64,000 nt of DNA from Prostheceraeus crozeri (GCA_907163375.1 CAJQUW010011512.1:1-64000); one strand, 5' to 3'. Counted from the stretch's first letter, positions 1-13,600 are shown. Translations and numbers: made by a program. Notes: generated from the letters alone by a model not told the origin.

Positions 1-113
1 TCTGGTGAAAAAATTAAACCTCGAAAAGGTTGTGGAAATATTTCTTTCTGTCCGAGATAAAATCTAGGTATTGTTTTTCCATCTATAAATGAAATAGAAT
101 GTTCAAATTGCAT
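1..113 (-). CDS. Unidentified ORF, cut by the window edge
   Basis: An ATG at 113 on the minus strand opens a frame that is still open at base 1, giving about 37 residues that begin MQFEHSISFIDGKTIPRFYL. It lies just downstream of two other minus-strand frames (133-495 and 583-1212) and points the same way, so the three look like a compact intronless gene block. The family is not recognised. Such spacing is typical of viruses or virus-like mobile elements and unlike the split host gene further right. The product and true length cannot be judged from this fragment. Confidence 0.35.
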   Translation of the reverse strand, partial: MQFEHSISFIDGKTIPRFYLGQKEIFPQPFRGLIFSP

Positions 114-132
114 AGATTTTGGTAATTTCTTA

Positions 133-495
133 TTAATGTTTGATTATAGTAATCATAGTCACTAATATAGTTTTGTGTTCTGGATCTGTTATATTAATTT
201 GTTTATCATTATTTGTACTTTCTTTTTCAAGAGTTTTAAATGGTTTCATAGTTTTTTCAAAATCAGTTTTTACTTGCTCGGTTTGCTGCATTTTCTCAAA
301 CATATCAGATTGAATACCAGCTTTTATCATTCTATGCTGAAGATGATTTTCTTTCATAATATTTCTTTGTTTTATTAACTCTTCTAATTGTTTAATTCTT
401 TTAAAATTATTAGCTCTAATTTTATCCATTTTTAAAATATAATATTTGAATTTTGTGGTAACATTGGAATACAACAAAAACATTTTACTGAACAA
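133..495 (-). CDS. Small charged helical protein, unidentified
   Basis: This is an open frame of 120 codons. The part after the internal methionine at about 429 (MDKIRANNFKRIKQLEELIK) is rich in Lys, Glu, Gln and Met and looks like one long amphipathic or coiled-coil helix, so the real start may be that methionine and not 495. No membrane segment or enzyme motif is visible. It sits between the partial frame at 1-113 and the 209-codon frame at 583-1212, all on the minus strand and without introns. A role as a structural or accessory protein of a mobile element is a guess from context only. Confidence 0.35.
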   Translation of the reverse strand: MFSKMFLLYSNVTTKFKYYILKMDKIRANNFKRIKQLEELIKQRNIMKENHLQHRMIKAGIQSDMFEKMQQTEQVKTDFEKTMKPFKTLEKESTNNDKQINITDPEHKTILVTMITIIKH

Positions 496-582
496 ATTAT
501 TTTTTTATTGCTTTGTTGTCTGACATCGTTTCGTTTTAAGTTTTGTTTAATAAAGTTTTGTTTAATAAAGTTTTTAGTTTTT

Positions 583-1212
583 CTAAAAAAATTTATCATT
601 TTCTTCATTAGAAATTTTGCCATCCTGTTTATTCTTATCATCAACTTTTTCTGACTGTAATTGAAATGATATTTGATTTACTTCATTAGCTATTTGATCA
701 AATTTTTCAATCTCATCTAACGTAATAACATTATCATCACATACTCTTTGAAAGTAGTAATGTAGTTTATCATAGACTTCTTTAATATGTAAATGCTGAG
801 TTTTCAATGAGTTTCGTTTCTTAGTTATTAAAGATTTATCTAACATTGTACTAAGTGATGTTGTAAGAACACCCGTACCGGTTAAAGCTGTAGCAACTAC
901 TGGAATTACTAAAACACCTGAAGATATAACAATTGTTAAAGCACCTAAACTTATTGTTAAGAATATGCCAATTCCTTGTGTTACATTCTTAACATTAGTC
1001 CATCTCTTTCTTAATTTTTTATAATGCTCTAATCTTAATAATAATTGAGATTCCTTATCTTTCATATAACGGACTCTATCTTTGTGTTTTTCTTTATTCA
1101 TTTTTTCAATGTCCATTAAAGTAGAACTACGTTCATATGATAACGAAGGATATATTCTTGCGGTTTCTTCCACTTTTGTTTCATCCATTTTTAAAGAAAT
1201 ATTTTTAGTCAC
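583..1212 (-). CDS. Two-transmembrane coiled-coil protein, SLATT-like topology
   Basis: This is the longest uninterrupted frame in the left 4 kb (209 codons, ATG at 1212). Residues 1-75 are charged and helical. Residues of about 76-120 form two hydrophobic segments (GIGIFLTISLGALTIVISSG, then IPVVATALTGTGVLTTSL). Residues of about 125-209 are again charged and helical. This helix-TM-TM-helix order resembles SLATT-type membrane proteins in layout, but I see no signature that proves membership. It has no introns and very AT-rich codon use, and tandem repeats lie just upstream of its start. That context suggests an accessory gene of a virus-like or Polinton-type element whose remainder lies left of the window. 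The frame looks whole; its function is unknown. Confidence 0.45.
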   Translation of the reverse strand: MTKNISLKMDETKVEETARIYPSLSYERSSTLMDIEKMNKEKHKDRVRYMKDKESQLLLRLEHYKKLRKRWTNVKNVTQGIGIFLTISLGALTIVISSGVLVIPVVATALTGTGVLTTSLSTMLDKSLITKKRNSLKTQHLHIKEVYDKLHYYFQRVCDDNVITLDEIEKFDQIANEVNQISFQLQSEKVDDKNKQDGKISNEENDKFF

Positions 1213-1237
1213 ATGATATATTTTAAAAACCTGAAAG

Positions 1238-1640
1238 ATGGATAAAATTCATGAATTTGAAATTCTCAACTTTTATGATTTTCGGTGTCCTGGAACGGTC
1301 ATGATTTTCAAGGTAAATATTGTAATTCATAAATTTGAGATTCTTAACTTTTATGATTTTCGGTGTCCTGGAACGGCCATGATTTTAAGGGTGAAAATTG
1401 AAATTCTCAAATTTGAGATTTTGAAAAATTTGAAAAATTGGGTATTTTTAAAAACGCCTAAATTTATGAATTTAGGTCTTAAAAACCTGAAAGAGGGTTA
1501 AAATTCATGAATTTAGACCATTTAAAAAGTACCATTTTTTGAAAAATCGGTATCTTTAAAAACGACTAAATTCATGAATTTAGGTCTTAAACCTGAAAAA
1601 GGGACTAAATTCATGAATTTATGTCGTTTTTAAAGATACT
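1238..1640. repeat. AT-rich degenerate direct repeats
   Basis: Two units of about 78 bp (roughly 1247-1325 and 1326-1405) share the core TGATTTTCGGTGTCCTGGAA. They are followed by several degenerate copies of a shorter unit built around AATTCATGAATTTAGG, each near TTTTTAAA runs. The short open frames here are repeat artefacts. The block lies directly upstream of the minus-strand frame at 583-1212 and may be the terminal or regulatory part of the same element. Confidence 0.7.
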
Positions 1641-1690
1641 ATTTTTTTGAATTTTATGGTGTCCTGGAACGGTCTTTTGCCCATTACTAG

Positions 1691-2152
1691 TGTGGATGTA
1701 GACTGGTGTTGTGAGCTTAAGTTTGGCTTCTTTGGGCAATTGGTGCAGTAGCGCAGAATATTTTGCATTTGAGTATCGAAATGTGGACTGATTTTGTGGA
1801 TTTGAATAGCTGTGGAGGCGCATCGATAGCTATGGTAATGAAACTATGATAGTGTGGATGTAGACTGGTGTTGTGAGCTTAAGTTTGGCTTTTTTGGGCA
1901 ATCGGTGCAGTAGCGCAGAATATTTTGGCTTTTTTGGATTTGAGTATCGAAATGTGGACTGATTTTGTGGATTTGAATAGCTGTGGAGGAGTGGCATCGA
2001 TAGCTATGGTAGTGAAACTGATAGTGTGGATGTAGACTGGTGTTGTGAGCTTAAGTTTGGCTTTTTTGGGTAATCGGCGGAATTCTGTGGCTTTTTTGGT
2101 TCTTTTGTGATTTTGGCTTTTTTGGATCATTTTTGGCTCTTTTGGAAATGAT
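1691..2152. repeat. Tandem repeat, about 165-bp unit, 2.7 copies
   Basis: Copies begin at 1691, 1853 and 2026 with GTGTGGATGTAGACTGGTGT. The first two run for about 162 and 173 bp, and the third breaks off into GGCTTTTTTGG runs near 2150. Copies are highly similar but differ by small indels. The minus-strand frames across them repeat a KLKLTTPVYIHT peptide, which is more likely a by-product of the repeat than a real protein. It lies next to the AT-rich gene block on the left and plausibly marks the boundary of that element. Confidence 0.8.
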
Positions 2153-4540
2153 CATTAACCTGAATTGCCATAGAAAATTACATGCGATAAACTTTCAACA
2201 AATTCAAGTAAATGTGCATCCTATTGCAATGCGCTTCTAGGGCCGAAAGAATTCGAGCTGTACAAACTTTGCTTTCTGATGGAGCTGAATACATGTTTAT
2301 AGCGGTAAGGTGAATTATTGCGATCATGGAAAAGTTCAAGAATGTCTGTGATTCATTTTCATTTTTGTAATAGCAATAGAGGCTGATTCATTTGGATTCA
2401 TATGCATTAATATTTCGTTTTTCTGGAACCAAGTGTGAATACGTCGAGCCGTCCTGATGCTAATGGTGTGTTACATCCATATAGCATCGCAAACTCGTAT
2501 TGCTTGATTGTAGAAGTAGTGTTTTGTCCACTCCTAGTGGTTCAGGGGGGAAATTTTCCATAAGGGAGCTCTGAAAGTTTATGTATCTCATCAGGAAATG
2601 AGAAATTGTAAATCCTTATGTACTGTACAACAAATGGGCCTCCTACATATGACATATGATCTGATCTGTTCATGAATACTTCAAAAACATGCCTATTTTA
2701 GGTCTATAATTTCGAGACGATAGAAATGTTTTTAAATTAGAACTTTTAACTAATCACTTTGTTACAGATTATTGATTACTTTATTGTCTGAAAGTTATTT
2801 ATTTGATCGCCACCTCACATCATTAATTAATCATTAATTTTTTTCCTTTCGGGGTCTCGGCATGTAGGATACCTATAGATTCATTCACATGTACGTGTGC
2901 GCATGTCAGCAGAAGCGATTACGTACATCTCGCTGCAGCGGGAAAGGGATGGATTATAAATCTTTCTTTGTCTTAACTCCCGCTCACGAGTGAATCCCCG
3001 TCTGCAGCCAGCGAAGCGTTACTTAGGCCTAAGGCATTTAAAAGGCGATCTTAAAAATTTACAGCTATCCTGCATCTAGTGAAATTTAGTTATGTCTTCC
3101 ATCATGGGGGGAATTCTCACATTTAGAGGGGAAAGTTAATCGCCCCATAACAGGGCTAGATAGAACACTGGTAGAAGGATTTTCAAAAGCTATGATTCCT
3201 GCCACCCGGAAGATGAGACTCCTACTTCCTACTGAGAAGTAGCAATAAGACGCCTCTTTTTTCTGTGAATTTGATGGTCAATACATCGCTTTCGCTCCGC
3301 TTGAATGTAGAAGACACTATGTTACTTGTCTTTTCATTCCCAATTCCGTTGCTATTCCTCTGTTCATGCGAACCGCACCGCGAACACCGGTGCTTCGATT
3401 CATGAGACAAAGCGGAGCGCTTTTATGCCAGTTATGAATATATATATGATGCATCCACGTAGATCAAGTAATACGAAGCTTTTGAAAAGAGATAAACGAA
3501 AACATGTTTCGCTTTTTGATGTCAGAAGGTACATGTTCCTCTAAATTCAAATTCTCGGTTCCACAGTATAAGGAGCTGTGCAACATGTATCTATTATCGT
3601 CGGTCACAAGGAACTTTTTCAGTCCGAATCTCGATCGTGATTAATAAGTATAAAAACCTGCAAAGTCGACCTTTAATTCATCGATGCATATGTTCTGAGG
3701 AGACTTGGATTTAGCGCAAATTGAGCTTATGAATAGACATGAAGAGAAATGATTTCTGCTTACATATTCACAGGCGTGCGCTGTGTGTGTCTGTCTGCGA
3801 AATCTTTGAAAAGCGCCGAACTCAATAATAAACCTAGCACACTGAAATTCGGCAGTAAGACAAAGCAATGACGTCATCGGCGCTAAAGGGTTTAAAAAGA
3901 AAATACATTTTGAAAAAATGACGAGTCGGGTCATGGACAGCAATAAAAAATCCTCTATTGTTTTACGATTGGAAGTGTTTGATCAAAACATTAATCTGGG
4001 CTACACAATAAAAAGCCTGAAGCTTGAGCTCTTATACCAAACATCATGATTGATTCATAACTGTTATAAGGAGGACACATCAGCTGTAAGTTCTAATGCA
4101 TGATTGGCAACACCGATTGTCTGATGTTTCGCAGTTGATGCCAACTTTCGGTTGAATTTTGCCGAATTATTTCTACAGCGTTGTCGCTAAATTATAATAA
4201 TTCCCACTTCCGACACTGCGCATGGTCAGAGCTCCGCATTATTCAGTGAGGTGGCACATATTGTTCAGAGTTTCGTAAAATGGACTTAAGATGCGACAAC
4301 AGCCGAAATTATGTTGAAATACAAATGAAATCGCATCGTCTATTCTTCCCATGCATTAAAAACTTCAATCTATAATAACTGTTCCCAGAATCATTACGCA
4401 AAACTAGCAAAAAAAAGTGGTCATGTATTATAAAGTTATATTAAGTCATGTATGAGATTCGAAACAACACAAAATTAAATAGACAGACGGTTACTTTGGA
4501 AAGTCGTTGACGGTTAATACAAATGTTCAAAGTGTTCAAG
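2153..4540. other. Intergenic stretch, nothing recognised
   Basis: This is ordinary AT-rich sequence between the left repeat block and the 3' end of the hexosaminidase gene. All open frames are shorter than about 100 codons and show no family motif. The 3' untranslated region of the minus-strand hexosaminidase gene must lie in its upper part, but I could not pick a convincing polyadenylation signal. Confidence 0.5.
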
Positions 4541-4616
4541 TCAGTTTCCCGGCCCTACTGGGAGCGGTCGTGCACATGTGCTTGGTCCATTCGGTGGCTC
4601 AGCAGGGTATCCAAGT
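4541..4616 (-). CDS. HEXB: Hexosaminidase exon 11, C-terminus
   Basis: It encodes [20 protein letters not shown] then GPGN and a stop. The pattern of hydrophobic-Gly-x-Pro-Ala-Glu-Pro and a final Cys matches the family end (GIAAQPLYAGYC in human HEXB). The acceptor CTTCTTCAG is strong and the phase agrees with exon 10 (AA|A gives Lys). Confidence 0.88.
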
Positions 4617-7600
4617 CTGAAGAAGTAAAGAGGTGATTTCAAAATAACTCGACATAAGCAAAACATTCAATAATCACAAAGGTATTCATAAATAACATGA
4701 AATTCTATGTACCTAAATGATGAATTTCATTCACCGACCACTTGATCATCCATGTGCTTCACGGCACTTGACTGGTATTAATTTTACTCGTCGGTCATCA
4801 TGAATCATGCCATTCATTTGTAACTAATGAATTGTCCAACTAATAGCACATTTATATATGAACATATCATCTCAATGGTAAAATCAGCTTCAGATATTGA
4901 TCGCATGCACAATAAAGCTGAATTTACTTAAAAATTGATGTCTACAGAGAAATCGAGCGATCCTATGATGCACATGCGTTGTATACATAAAATGCAAGTC
5001 TTATGTGACGAGAGTTGCTTTTTTCATCAAAATATTTGTAGCTTATGTAATAGAACCCATATGGAGTATACGAACATGATGAAAACCGATTTTTCTTCTA
5101 CGAAGGAAGCAGCAAATTATCATCTCATCTAGATCTCGCACTTAGGAATAAAATTGATTTTTGAGCGCTGAAATTATGATGTACAATTTATTGAACCATT
5201 TTACATAAAAGTTCGAAAGTAAAACAGATTGTACGTACATGAACAACAATAGAGTTTAAAACTTTAATAGGATGAAACCTAACTTTAAGTAAAAACAAGT
5301 TAACCTGACAATTTTTAAAAGCAGTAATGCCTCTCAAACTAGCGATGCAAACATATTCCCTTGAGATGTACCAGCAGGCAACACTGCTTCCTTAAAAGAT
5401 TTCAGCCTGAAAAGCTCTCTAACTGACTTTGTTTCAGTGTTCAAGTTATGAAGTTAAGATTGAATGATTAGACTAACTTCACAGCCCAGCCATCCGACCT
5501 TTTGAATTCATTAACACAGAGGGCATTTTTTTAAAAAATTGTGCTATCACATGCTGACATACAAAAAAATGATAGACCGGTTTAAGGAGTCCTTCAAAAA
5601 TGTTCGGAGTGACTTCAAGTTAGATGGCTATAAACATAGCACGTTTAGCAAAATAGCGGAGTGTGACAGATTTATTATACCGACGAGTTATCGGATTTCA
5701 TGTAAATGATGAGGGAATTATTTTTAATGAGGAATTAGGTGCTAAGAATGAGGTGCAACAATTAGATGCTCCGATCTTAAACATGCGTAATAGATGAGTT
5801 TCTGAAGGAAGCATTTGATTGAAGAATGCGATTACTGCTAAATATGCTGTATACTCTTTATGTATTCTCCGTCTCCGAAAAAATTTAGCCAATACAGGCA
5901 ATGAGGATGAGCTTGCGGATATGTTATTCTTCAAAAACTTTGATACTTTGTTAAAAGCTGTACATGCATGTAATCAATGTATGTAATAAGATCATCAGAC
6001 TATAATATTTCTGGGAGTTACCAGACACTGTGACATGATATTACGTTTCAGTAGTAAAACTATCACACAAATGCTGGATTCTAGATTTCAATCGGCAATT
6101 GTTGATCTATATTTATTTTTTCGATTTTGTGCTAGTCGGTGGAATACTGCAGCGATTCTATACCAGGATATGTCATAAAGGTCGCAAGTTGCGCACTCAG
6201 ACCTGGTCCAACATATGTATTGAGAAATAGTGAAATGTTAAGAAACATAAAAAATGTACATTGCTGGCCATTTGATTAGCATACTTTTCAATTTGAGTTA
6301 GAAAATAATATATTGATGCAATAACATCTATTCCAACTCCTGAAATATGGGCCCAGGGTAATGGCGTAATTTTAATGACCAAGCTTAGCAAAAATTACAA
6401 AATCTAAAGTAATTACTTCAACAATACAGTCACAATGTCAATATTTGTTTGGTCCTCCTCTGGCCTTGAGGGCAACTTCTATGCGTTGCGCATGCATTCA
6501 TTCAGCTTGGTGCAATACTCCTCACTAATGTTGTCCATACCCCCATCGGACATTTCGTCTGCGGTCGTCGCTCAGATGAAAGTATTTGGAGAAAATGGGC
6601 GCAAACAAATGGCAATTGCCCATCGGCTCTACATAACCTAATCAGCTATTCGACGTTGCTTGCGTGAATTTGAATTAACTGGTAACTTTTGTGTTAACAA
6701 TAAAACGAGCAATAAAGAAACGTATGACTTCCAGAAGGGCTGATCTGATGATTCGACGTATCGTGAAAATTTATCCTACTGCATCTTCTTCGTATTGCAC
6801 CAAGCTGAATGATTGTATGCGCAACGCATAGAAGTTGTCATTAAGGCCAGAGGAGGACCAAACAAATATTGACATTGTGACTGTATTATTGAAGTAATTA
6901 CCTTAGATTTCGTAATTTTTGCCAAGCGTGGTCATCAAAATCACACCATTACCCTGAGCCCATATTTCAGGAGTTTGAGTAAATGTTATTGCATCAATAT
7001 ATTATTTTCTGACTCAAATTGAAAATTATGCTAATCAAATGGCCAGCATGATACATTTGTACATCTAAGATCGAAAAATGAACCAAATGGCAAGCCCAAT
7101 TCTAGGAAATTCAACTCAATGTCGATATCATTTGGTGTGTGTTTGCGGGCGCATTGACCGTATAAGAAAGGGTCGCAGCGATACATTTCGAATTTATCAC
7201 TCATGGAGACTGGTAAATTTGAAATTCACACAGGGTACTCTTGAACTCACTACTCACATCGGGTATTTAACTCATTAATCAATACCTGATATATTTTCAA
7301 ATATCAAGTTTTCCCAAACGCAAGTTGCGATTGTTCTGGGCAGAGATGGAAACCAACCGAGATTTTCGGGGCGGTACTCTCAGGCGGCCCGTAACCTCCA
7401 TAGGCTGCTGCCACACAGGAAAAGGCGTTTTCCATTAGGCGTGATGAGACGATTTTCATCTGCCGTCTTCCACCTACCGCAGTCACACTGGGGAAATCTA
7501 TTACCGATACATTCATCGCTGTTTTTTACTATTAACCGTTGTTTTGACTACTGTCCAAGCTCTTCTCTTCCTCATCCTTGTCCTCGTCCGACATTGTGAA

Positions 7601-10600
7601 CAAATAACTGTTTTCTGATAAATTGCTTCTCTTTGCAAATCACAGTTTCCTATAAGCCAGGGTGGCGGCCAGATTTCAAGCTTCAAATTCCCGGGCTATT
7701 TCATCGAATTTGCACGCTATTTTTCAATATTGACCAGATATGTTATTCCAATTACACTGATCAAAAATTATCAGGACACTTTTAAACTAATTTCATCATA
7801 AAATTTGAGACATTCCCTGTTTGAATTTTGCCACCAAATTTTGACGTGTAAAATACTTGACTGCATCGACCTCAGCTTCCAATTTTCTTTAATTCTGTGA
7901 ACGGTGGCTCGTAAGATTATAAGCATCTACTTTTCCTCAATGGACTGCAGCCAGTGAACTAATTATGCGATCTAAATGATTTCATATCGATGGAAAAGTT
8001 CACTTCATGAACTTTCCAACGATTCAAAAACACTTCCCTTTCATCATCTGATTGATAAAATTCTATTAAATTGTATTTTGCCGTATTTCTATTTAGTTGT
8101 ATTCAGGCTTCAATTTTCAAACATGTGAAGTTGTTCAAGCAATCATATTTTGGAACCGACATTTTGAACTGCAGCATATTCATGCCATGATATCAAAATG
8201 CTCATGTTAAGGCACCAACTTATCAATAAGCATCGATAAGAGCAACCAACCAGAAACAGTGTCACAATGGACCGTAACGCCGAGAGAATTCATAATTATC
8301 ATCCTCCTTTTATCAACTTGCGTAGAAACAATGTGCTCATGGTGACCATCAGTCATAAAATTTGTGTCTAATGTTTCGAGCAAAATCAGGTATAATGCTG
8401 GAGAATCAAGGCCTCGATATTTCTTGATTCACCGAATGCGGTGCAGCGTAGCAATGCTACCTCACTGTTGGGGACATCACCGGATTAAACCATGTCAGAA
8501 GTTTCCTTATCTGGTTTAATTTGACTCAATATGACTTTGCATTCCTCTTAATCACATTCTTCAACTGGCTTCTTCACATTGTATACTTAATTCCGTCTGT
8601 TTCTTCTTGTTTATTGAAATAAAATTCATTAACCGCGGAAAAAATTAAAATACTAATACAACGAATTAAGAAAACATATCTTTTGAAAACATCACGTCTC
8701 AGATGACAATTTACTACTTCAGCCTTGCATGTTTGAAAGTTGAAGTCTGACGAAATTACTAAAAGCAAAAATTATATGAAAAAGATCATAAAATTGTATG
8801 AATCAGTTGATAGAAATGAAATATAATGTGATCATCAAAAGTACGAATAAAGAACTTCTATCGTTGTAAAATCATTCAGATCTCATAAATAACTGACAGG
8901 CTGCAAACCACTGACTAAAAGCGTGATCATCTGTGCTTGCTTGAAATAGCTAACCGGCTAAATGTGTGATTGAATTTGTAGGCCTAATTAAGTCTATTCA
9001 AAAATCTTTTATGGTTCTGATTACTTTCAAAATCAATATCATCAAATTTTCAGCAGACTATCAGCAAATTCGGCAGCGGCAATCTCGAAATGATTTGTTT
9101 GATCATCGATTAGTAATGCGGTGTGCGTTAAGAAACGCATACATATATATTTCGGTTAATCGGTCAAACACATGCATCTAGGCCTTAAATATTGTATGCG
9201 CATGATATAGGCTAGTGAAAGCTGCTTGATTTGATGCTTAGAACGGATTTCACTGATTTCTTTTTGCGCTTCTGGAATAGTGGTGACCGGAGCAGAGAAC
9301 AAAATCTTTACCGCTAGAAGAAGTTCCAGATGGTTCCAGCACGACCCCCACAATTGGAAGCGTTGGTTTATACATAAGCCCCATTGCATTGGGTGACTTT
9401 CTCGTCACGATTTACTGTAAGGTTTCCAAACTCATCACTTAGCTTAGTCAGACTTTGATTCAAAATACCAAAGAAAACTCTGATGCACTTCTTGTCAGTA
9501 GCAGCGTTGGTAGAATTTTGTTGGCAAGATTTTGGACTGATGTCTTTCCTCAACTCGGTGTGGGTGAAAGCGTACAAGCAATTCCGTGCGTATCTAGCAA
9601 TGCTAAATTAAGCTATTGTTGCTCAGATTTTTTATTGCTCAAAAAGTTGTTCACTTGTAAGATATCTTACAACTTATTCAATTGATGACGTGAAGATAAG
9701 TAATCGCTTTGGTGATTTTTTTTAGAGTGTAAGACTGCAACTTTATTACATCATTTGAGGCTGCATAATGTGCCAATGGTCATGTGACGAGTCTGTTACA
9801 AAATTGCATACAAGCCCACTAAGACATACAAAAAACGGAAACGATTTTTGCCGATATCTGTCTGCTGATTGCGAGTTTATGCTTTGCATATACGAATAAA
9901 GTTTATAGTCAACCCATCGACTTCGATGTGAATAGCCACAAATTGTTTTTGTAATATACAACATTACTTATTTGCAAAACTTCATCATTACCGATTGAAC
10001 TATAAGCGGCTATCGCTTCACAAACATCATTGACATAGTCATTTGGAAACGAAACGAATTCATGAAGTCATGAATATTTCATCTGGATGTGCAAACAATT
10101 GGTTATTTCAGTATTCGAAGAAACTTAATAGAAATGGTGAGCTCAATAAAAGTCTCAATAATAGCAGCTGAAATCAATAAATTATGCTCATTTAACTTAG
10201 TGGCAAAAATCAAAAAATTGCATTCCAGGGCTAATTGGCTATTTCGCTAAAATTTAAGGGGAATTCTCGGGCCCCATCAAAATTCCCGGGCGATTTCCGG
10301 GCCGCACGGGATTCCTGGGCTCGGCCGCCACCCTGTATATCTTCCCTCAGACGTCACTTCACGTTGTTCTAATTTTAGAACAGTCTCGCGGCTGATGGAA
10401 GATGGAAATGAATTTCATCAGCCGCATAATTTCATGCGTTATGTGCGAAGGACGACGCCTTATGACTTTTTCTGTGTGACAGCGTGATGGAAGATGACTT
10501 ATGGCTGATGACCTTTTCCGTATGACAGGTAGTATTCTTTTCTACATGCAATTAAAGGCAAATCCCAAATGGAAGATGGAGGATGGAAGACGCCCTTTTC

Positions 10601-13600
10601 CTGTGTGACAACGGCCATACAGGGCGCCGGAAGCACGCCGGTTTCACATCAGTAGCAAGTCGCTAAAATGCTAATGAGGCTAATATTTTACCTTTCGAAA
10701 TTATTAATGTGGATAGGCCTACAAGATCCAATCAAAATTATTTAGGTCTAGCTAGAATAGACCTACGGACAAATCTTCTGTAAGGAATAAAATTTCCACT
10801 TATAGGCTAAATAACAACACACCAAGCGCGTTTCTCAGGTGAGAAGGCAGTAATGATGTTTATGAGGAACTTGTTGTGAGAATGCGTTTCACTGATAGGA
10901 ATAGAGCACAAAACTAGCTGCGATTATTGGTTCTCTGCATCTGATTATCTTAATTTATCATAACGCTAATTGCAAAGCAACCTCCAATACCCGATTGTCA
11001 TTTTACTGAGAAGTTTTGTTATTATAGTGTCAGATAGGGATTATCTACGATGCCTTAGAGAAAATGTGAGAGAATGTTAGTATAAATTTTCTCCAAACTC
11101 AGGTACTGATAATGTTCTGTACCCTAACATTCATCTTCGTCTATAATGTATTTGAGCAAAGTAGTATGACACCCGGTTACGATGTACATCAATTTATGAT
11201 TATAGTTATCGTTATGTAATATTCGATCATGAGAAGTGCATATCGATACCCTGTTATACAAATTGTACGGTAGAATGCTGCAAAATGATTGCATAGTGTA
11301 TATTATTATTTCCTTCTGCTACACGAAATCGTTGCTGTGCTTTTAGCCCTACCGATAATTAATTACATATCACAATTTTCCGATTTGATTGATTACCCAC
11401 TCGATGCTCGCGAAATATTAATTTCATTAATTGAACATACATAGAATAACTAATAAGTGAAATACACTAACAGATGAGTTAAATTGACTGATCTGGGTGA
11501 TCAAAATACGTTTTTCAATCAAAGAGATCTCCTGCTTGGTGACAAATTTGATCGTTGCTTATAATAATAAAGCCAGCCTGCGCCGGCCGGTTTCCATCTC
11601 TGACTGGGCATTGTACTAATACGAGGATAGGATTGCCCGATTACTTAACTGAACGATTTGGATAAGTAGTACTCAAGAAATGAAAGGCGAAATCACAAAC
11701 AAACGTCGCAAAGTATTGCTTGCAAAAATATAAAATTCATTCAATTAAGCTTCCATTTCTCACACATTCACGCAATTTCATGAGCAAGCGTGACTTCACG
11801 AAGACTGCTGAAAGATCATGTGATGCACAGCAAAGCTCACATTCTTAGCTAAAAATTAATGATTACTTACTTTTTCAATCGACATTGAAGTGTCTGAATT
11901 CGTGAATTGAACGACCCAAGATTCTTTCTAGTACTGTTTGTCCAAAGAGCTTCAGCAACAGAACTAACTCGAGGCCTGAAATTGAAACATAAATCATCCT
12001 ATCATGGTGACTTCCATACATGTAAATAGGGAACCTACCATGTTCTGCTGATGACATTCGAATCATCTACGAATTCTGCCCACATAGTAGCCTCACCTCC
12101 AAGTACTAGATTTTTCTGAGCAGTCGTCCTGTAAGGCGGAAATGTACGGATAGATCTTACAATTTCTATCAAAATTACAGACTGTCTTTAAATATATTAC
12201 AATGTGCTAGCTGTAAACTGGGACATCTTCGGCATGCTAAAATCGCCAATCACGAAGCTTGCGACGTTTTATCTTCGCGAATCCGCTTAGCCGCTGGAGC
12301 AATAATACCCTAACAACGAAAATTAAAAATACCAAAAAATATTTCTAGTAGTGCACAAGTCGCAAATAATTTTGAACATCAATATGAATCTCTCGTCAAT
12401 ACACATGCAATTTGGATTCTTCATGCTACGGTAAGTCATTTTGGCATCTTTCATTAATTAGTTTAATCATTTGCTATCATTGTTCATGCAGTGCTTTATG
12501 AAATGTGCGCGTAAAATTTCTCGTGAGACCCTCAAAAGTGAAGAGTGATTCGATCATTTTGTTTTCAGAAGTTCGACCAGTTTAAAGTCAACATGTAGAT
12601 TTGAACTGTGCCTTGATTGATAAACATGCATTTTAGTGAATTGATGTATTCTCAAAATTGATTTTGTCGACAGACTACATGTAAAGTACATGTATATGCA
12701 ATAGCTTTCAAATATGACCAGTTTAAAATTCAAGTTTGAAAATCAAACATAGCATAAGTGAATCAAATAAAAATAGGAATTTACATTTGAACATACATTT
12801 GAAAACATTTTTTGGCATGGAGTTTGCTTGACGATACAGTGTAGTATAGAATAAATGAACAGGCTCTCCGTTTAGACTTCAGTTTTGGTACCCGTAATTC
12901 CCGTGTCAGGGCGAGGCGAGACACTTCGACTTTTGGCCTTAAGTCTTGATATGAGTTAAGTAATAGTTGTCATATTTAGTGCTTGCCATATTACACCTAA
13001 TTACAAATGGAAACCTGTGTTACTAAATGAAGTTGTTTCTAATTTCCTCATTATGAGAAATTATGAGTGTGTATTACCTCAGAATACTGGCATTCGAAAT
13101 CAGAAAACCTCAGTATCATCTTATCAATGACAACTTTACACAATGCGGATTGGTGTGTCTTCAGGCAATTTCATTGTAGCATTCTCAAACACTCTCTTGA
13201 TAGTTTGATTTTTTTTTTACTACACACGTGTTGGGAAAATATGACGTTTTTATTTCACAATTTCCCCAAAGGTCAAAATGTTCAGTAAAGTTGAAAAATG
13301 TTTGATTTTTTGGTAAGTAAAAAAATACGCATACAAGTCAGCTACGGTTTACGACAGAAAGTTCGTGGAGACTGCGAAGTGTTAACGTCAAAACCTATAA
13401 CTCGTAAAAAAGTGGAAAATGAAAAAAAGGGGCTCGAAATAGGGAGGTCCGTAGCCAATGTCCGGTCTCCAATAATTGGAAGCGGAATCGAACAAAAATC
13501 AATCGTTCGCAGCCCTGCTTAAAAGTGCTTTGAAGCATGGCTCTTGACTCACGTCGATCGGGCAATGAAATGTGAGCAAGTGCAATCCTTTCTACAGATA

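Noticed and set aside
432-644. 70-codon minus-strand frame overlapping two others
   Set aside because: It overlaps the frames at 133-495 and 583-1212 in another register and is low-complexity Lys/Asn/Phe sequence.
1611-2130. Minus-strand frames with a repeated KLKLTTPVYIHT peptide
   Set aside because: They fall entirely in the 165-bp tandem repeat; the peptide repeat follows from the DNA repeat and there is no other protein-like feature.
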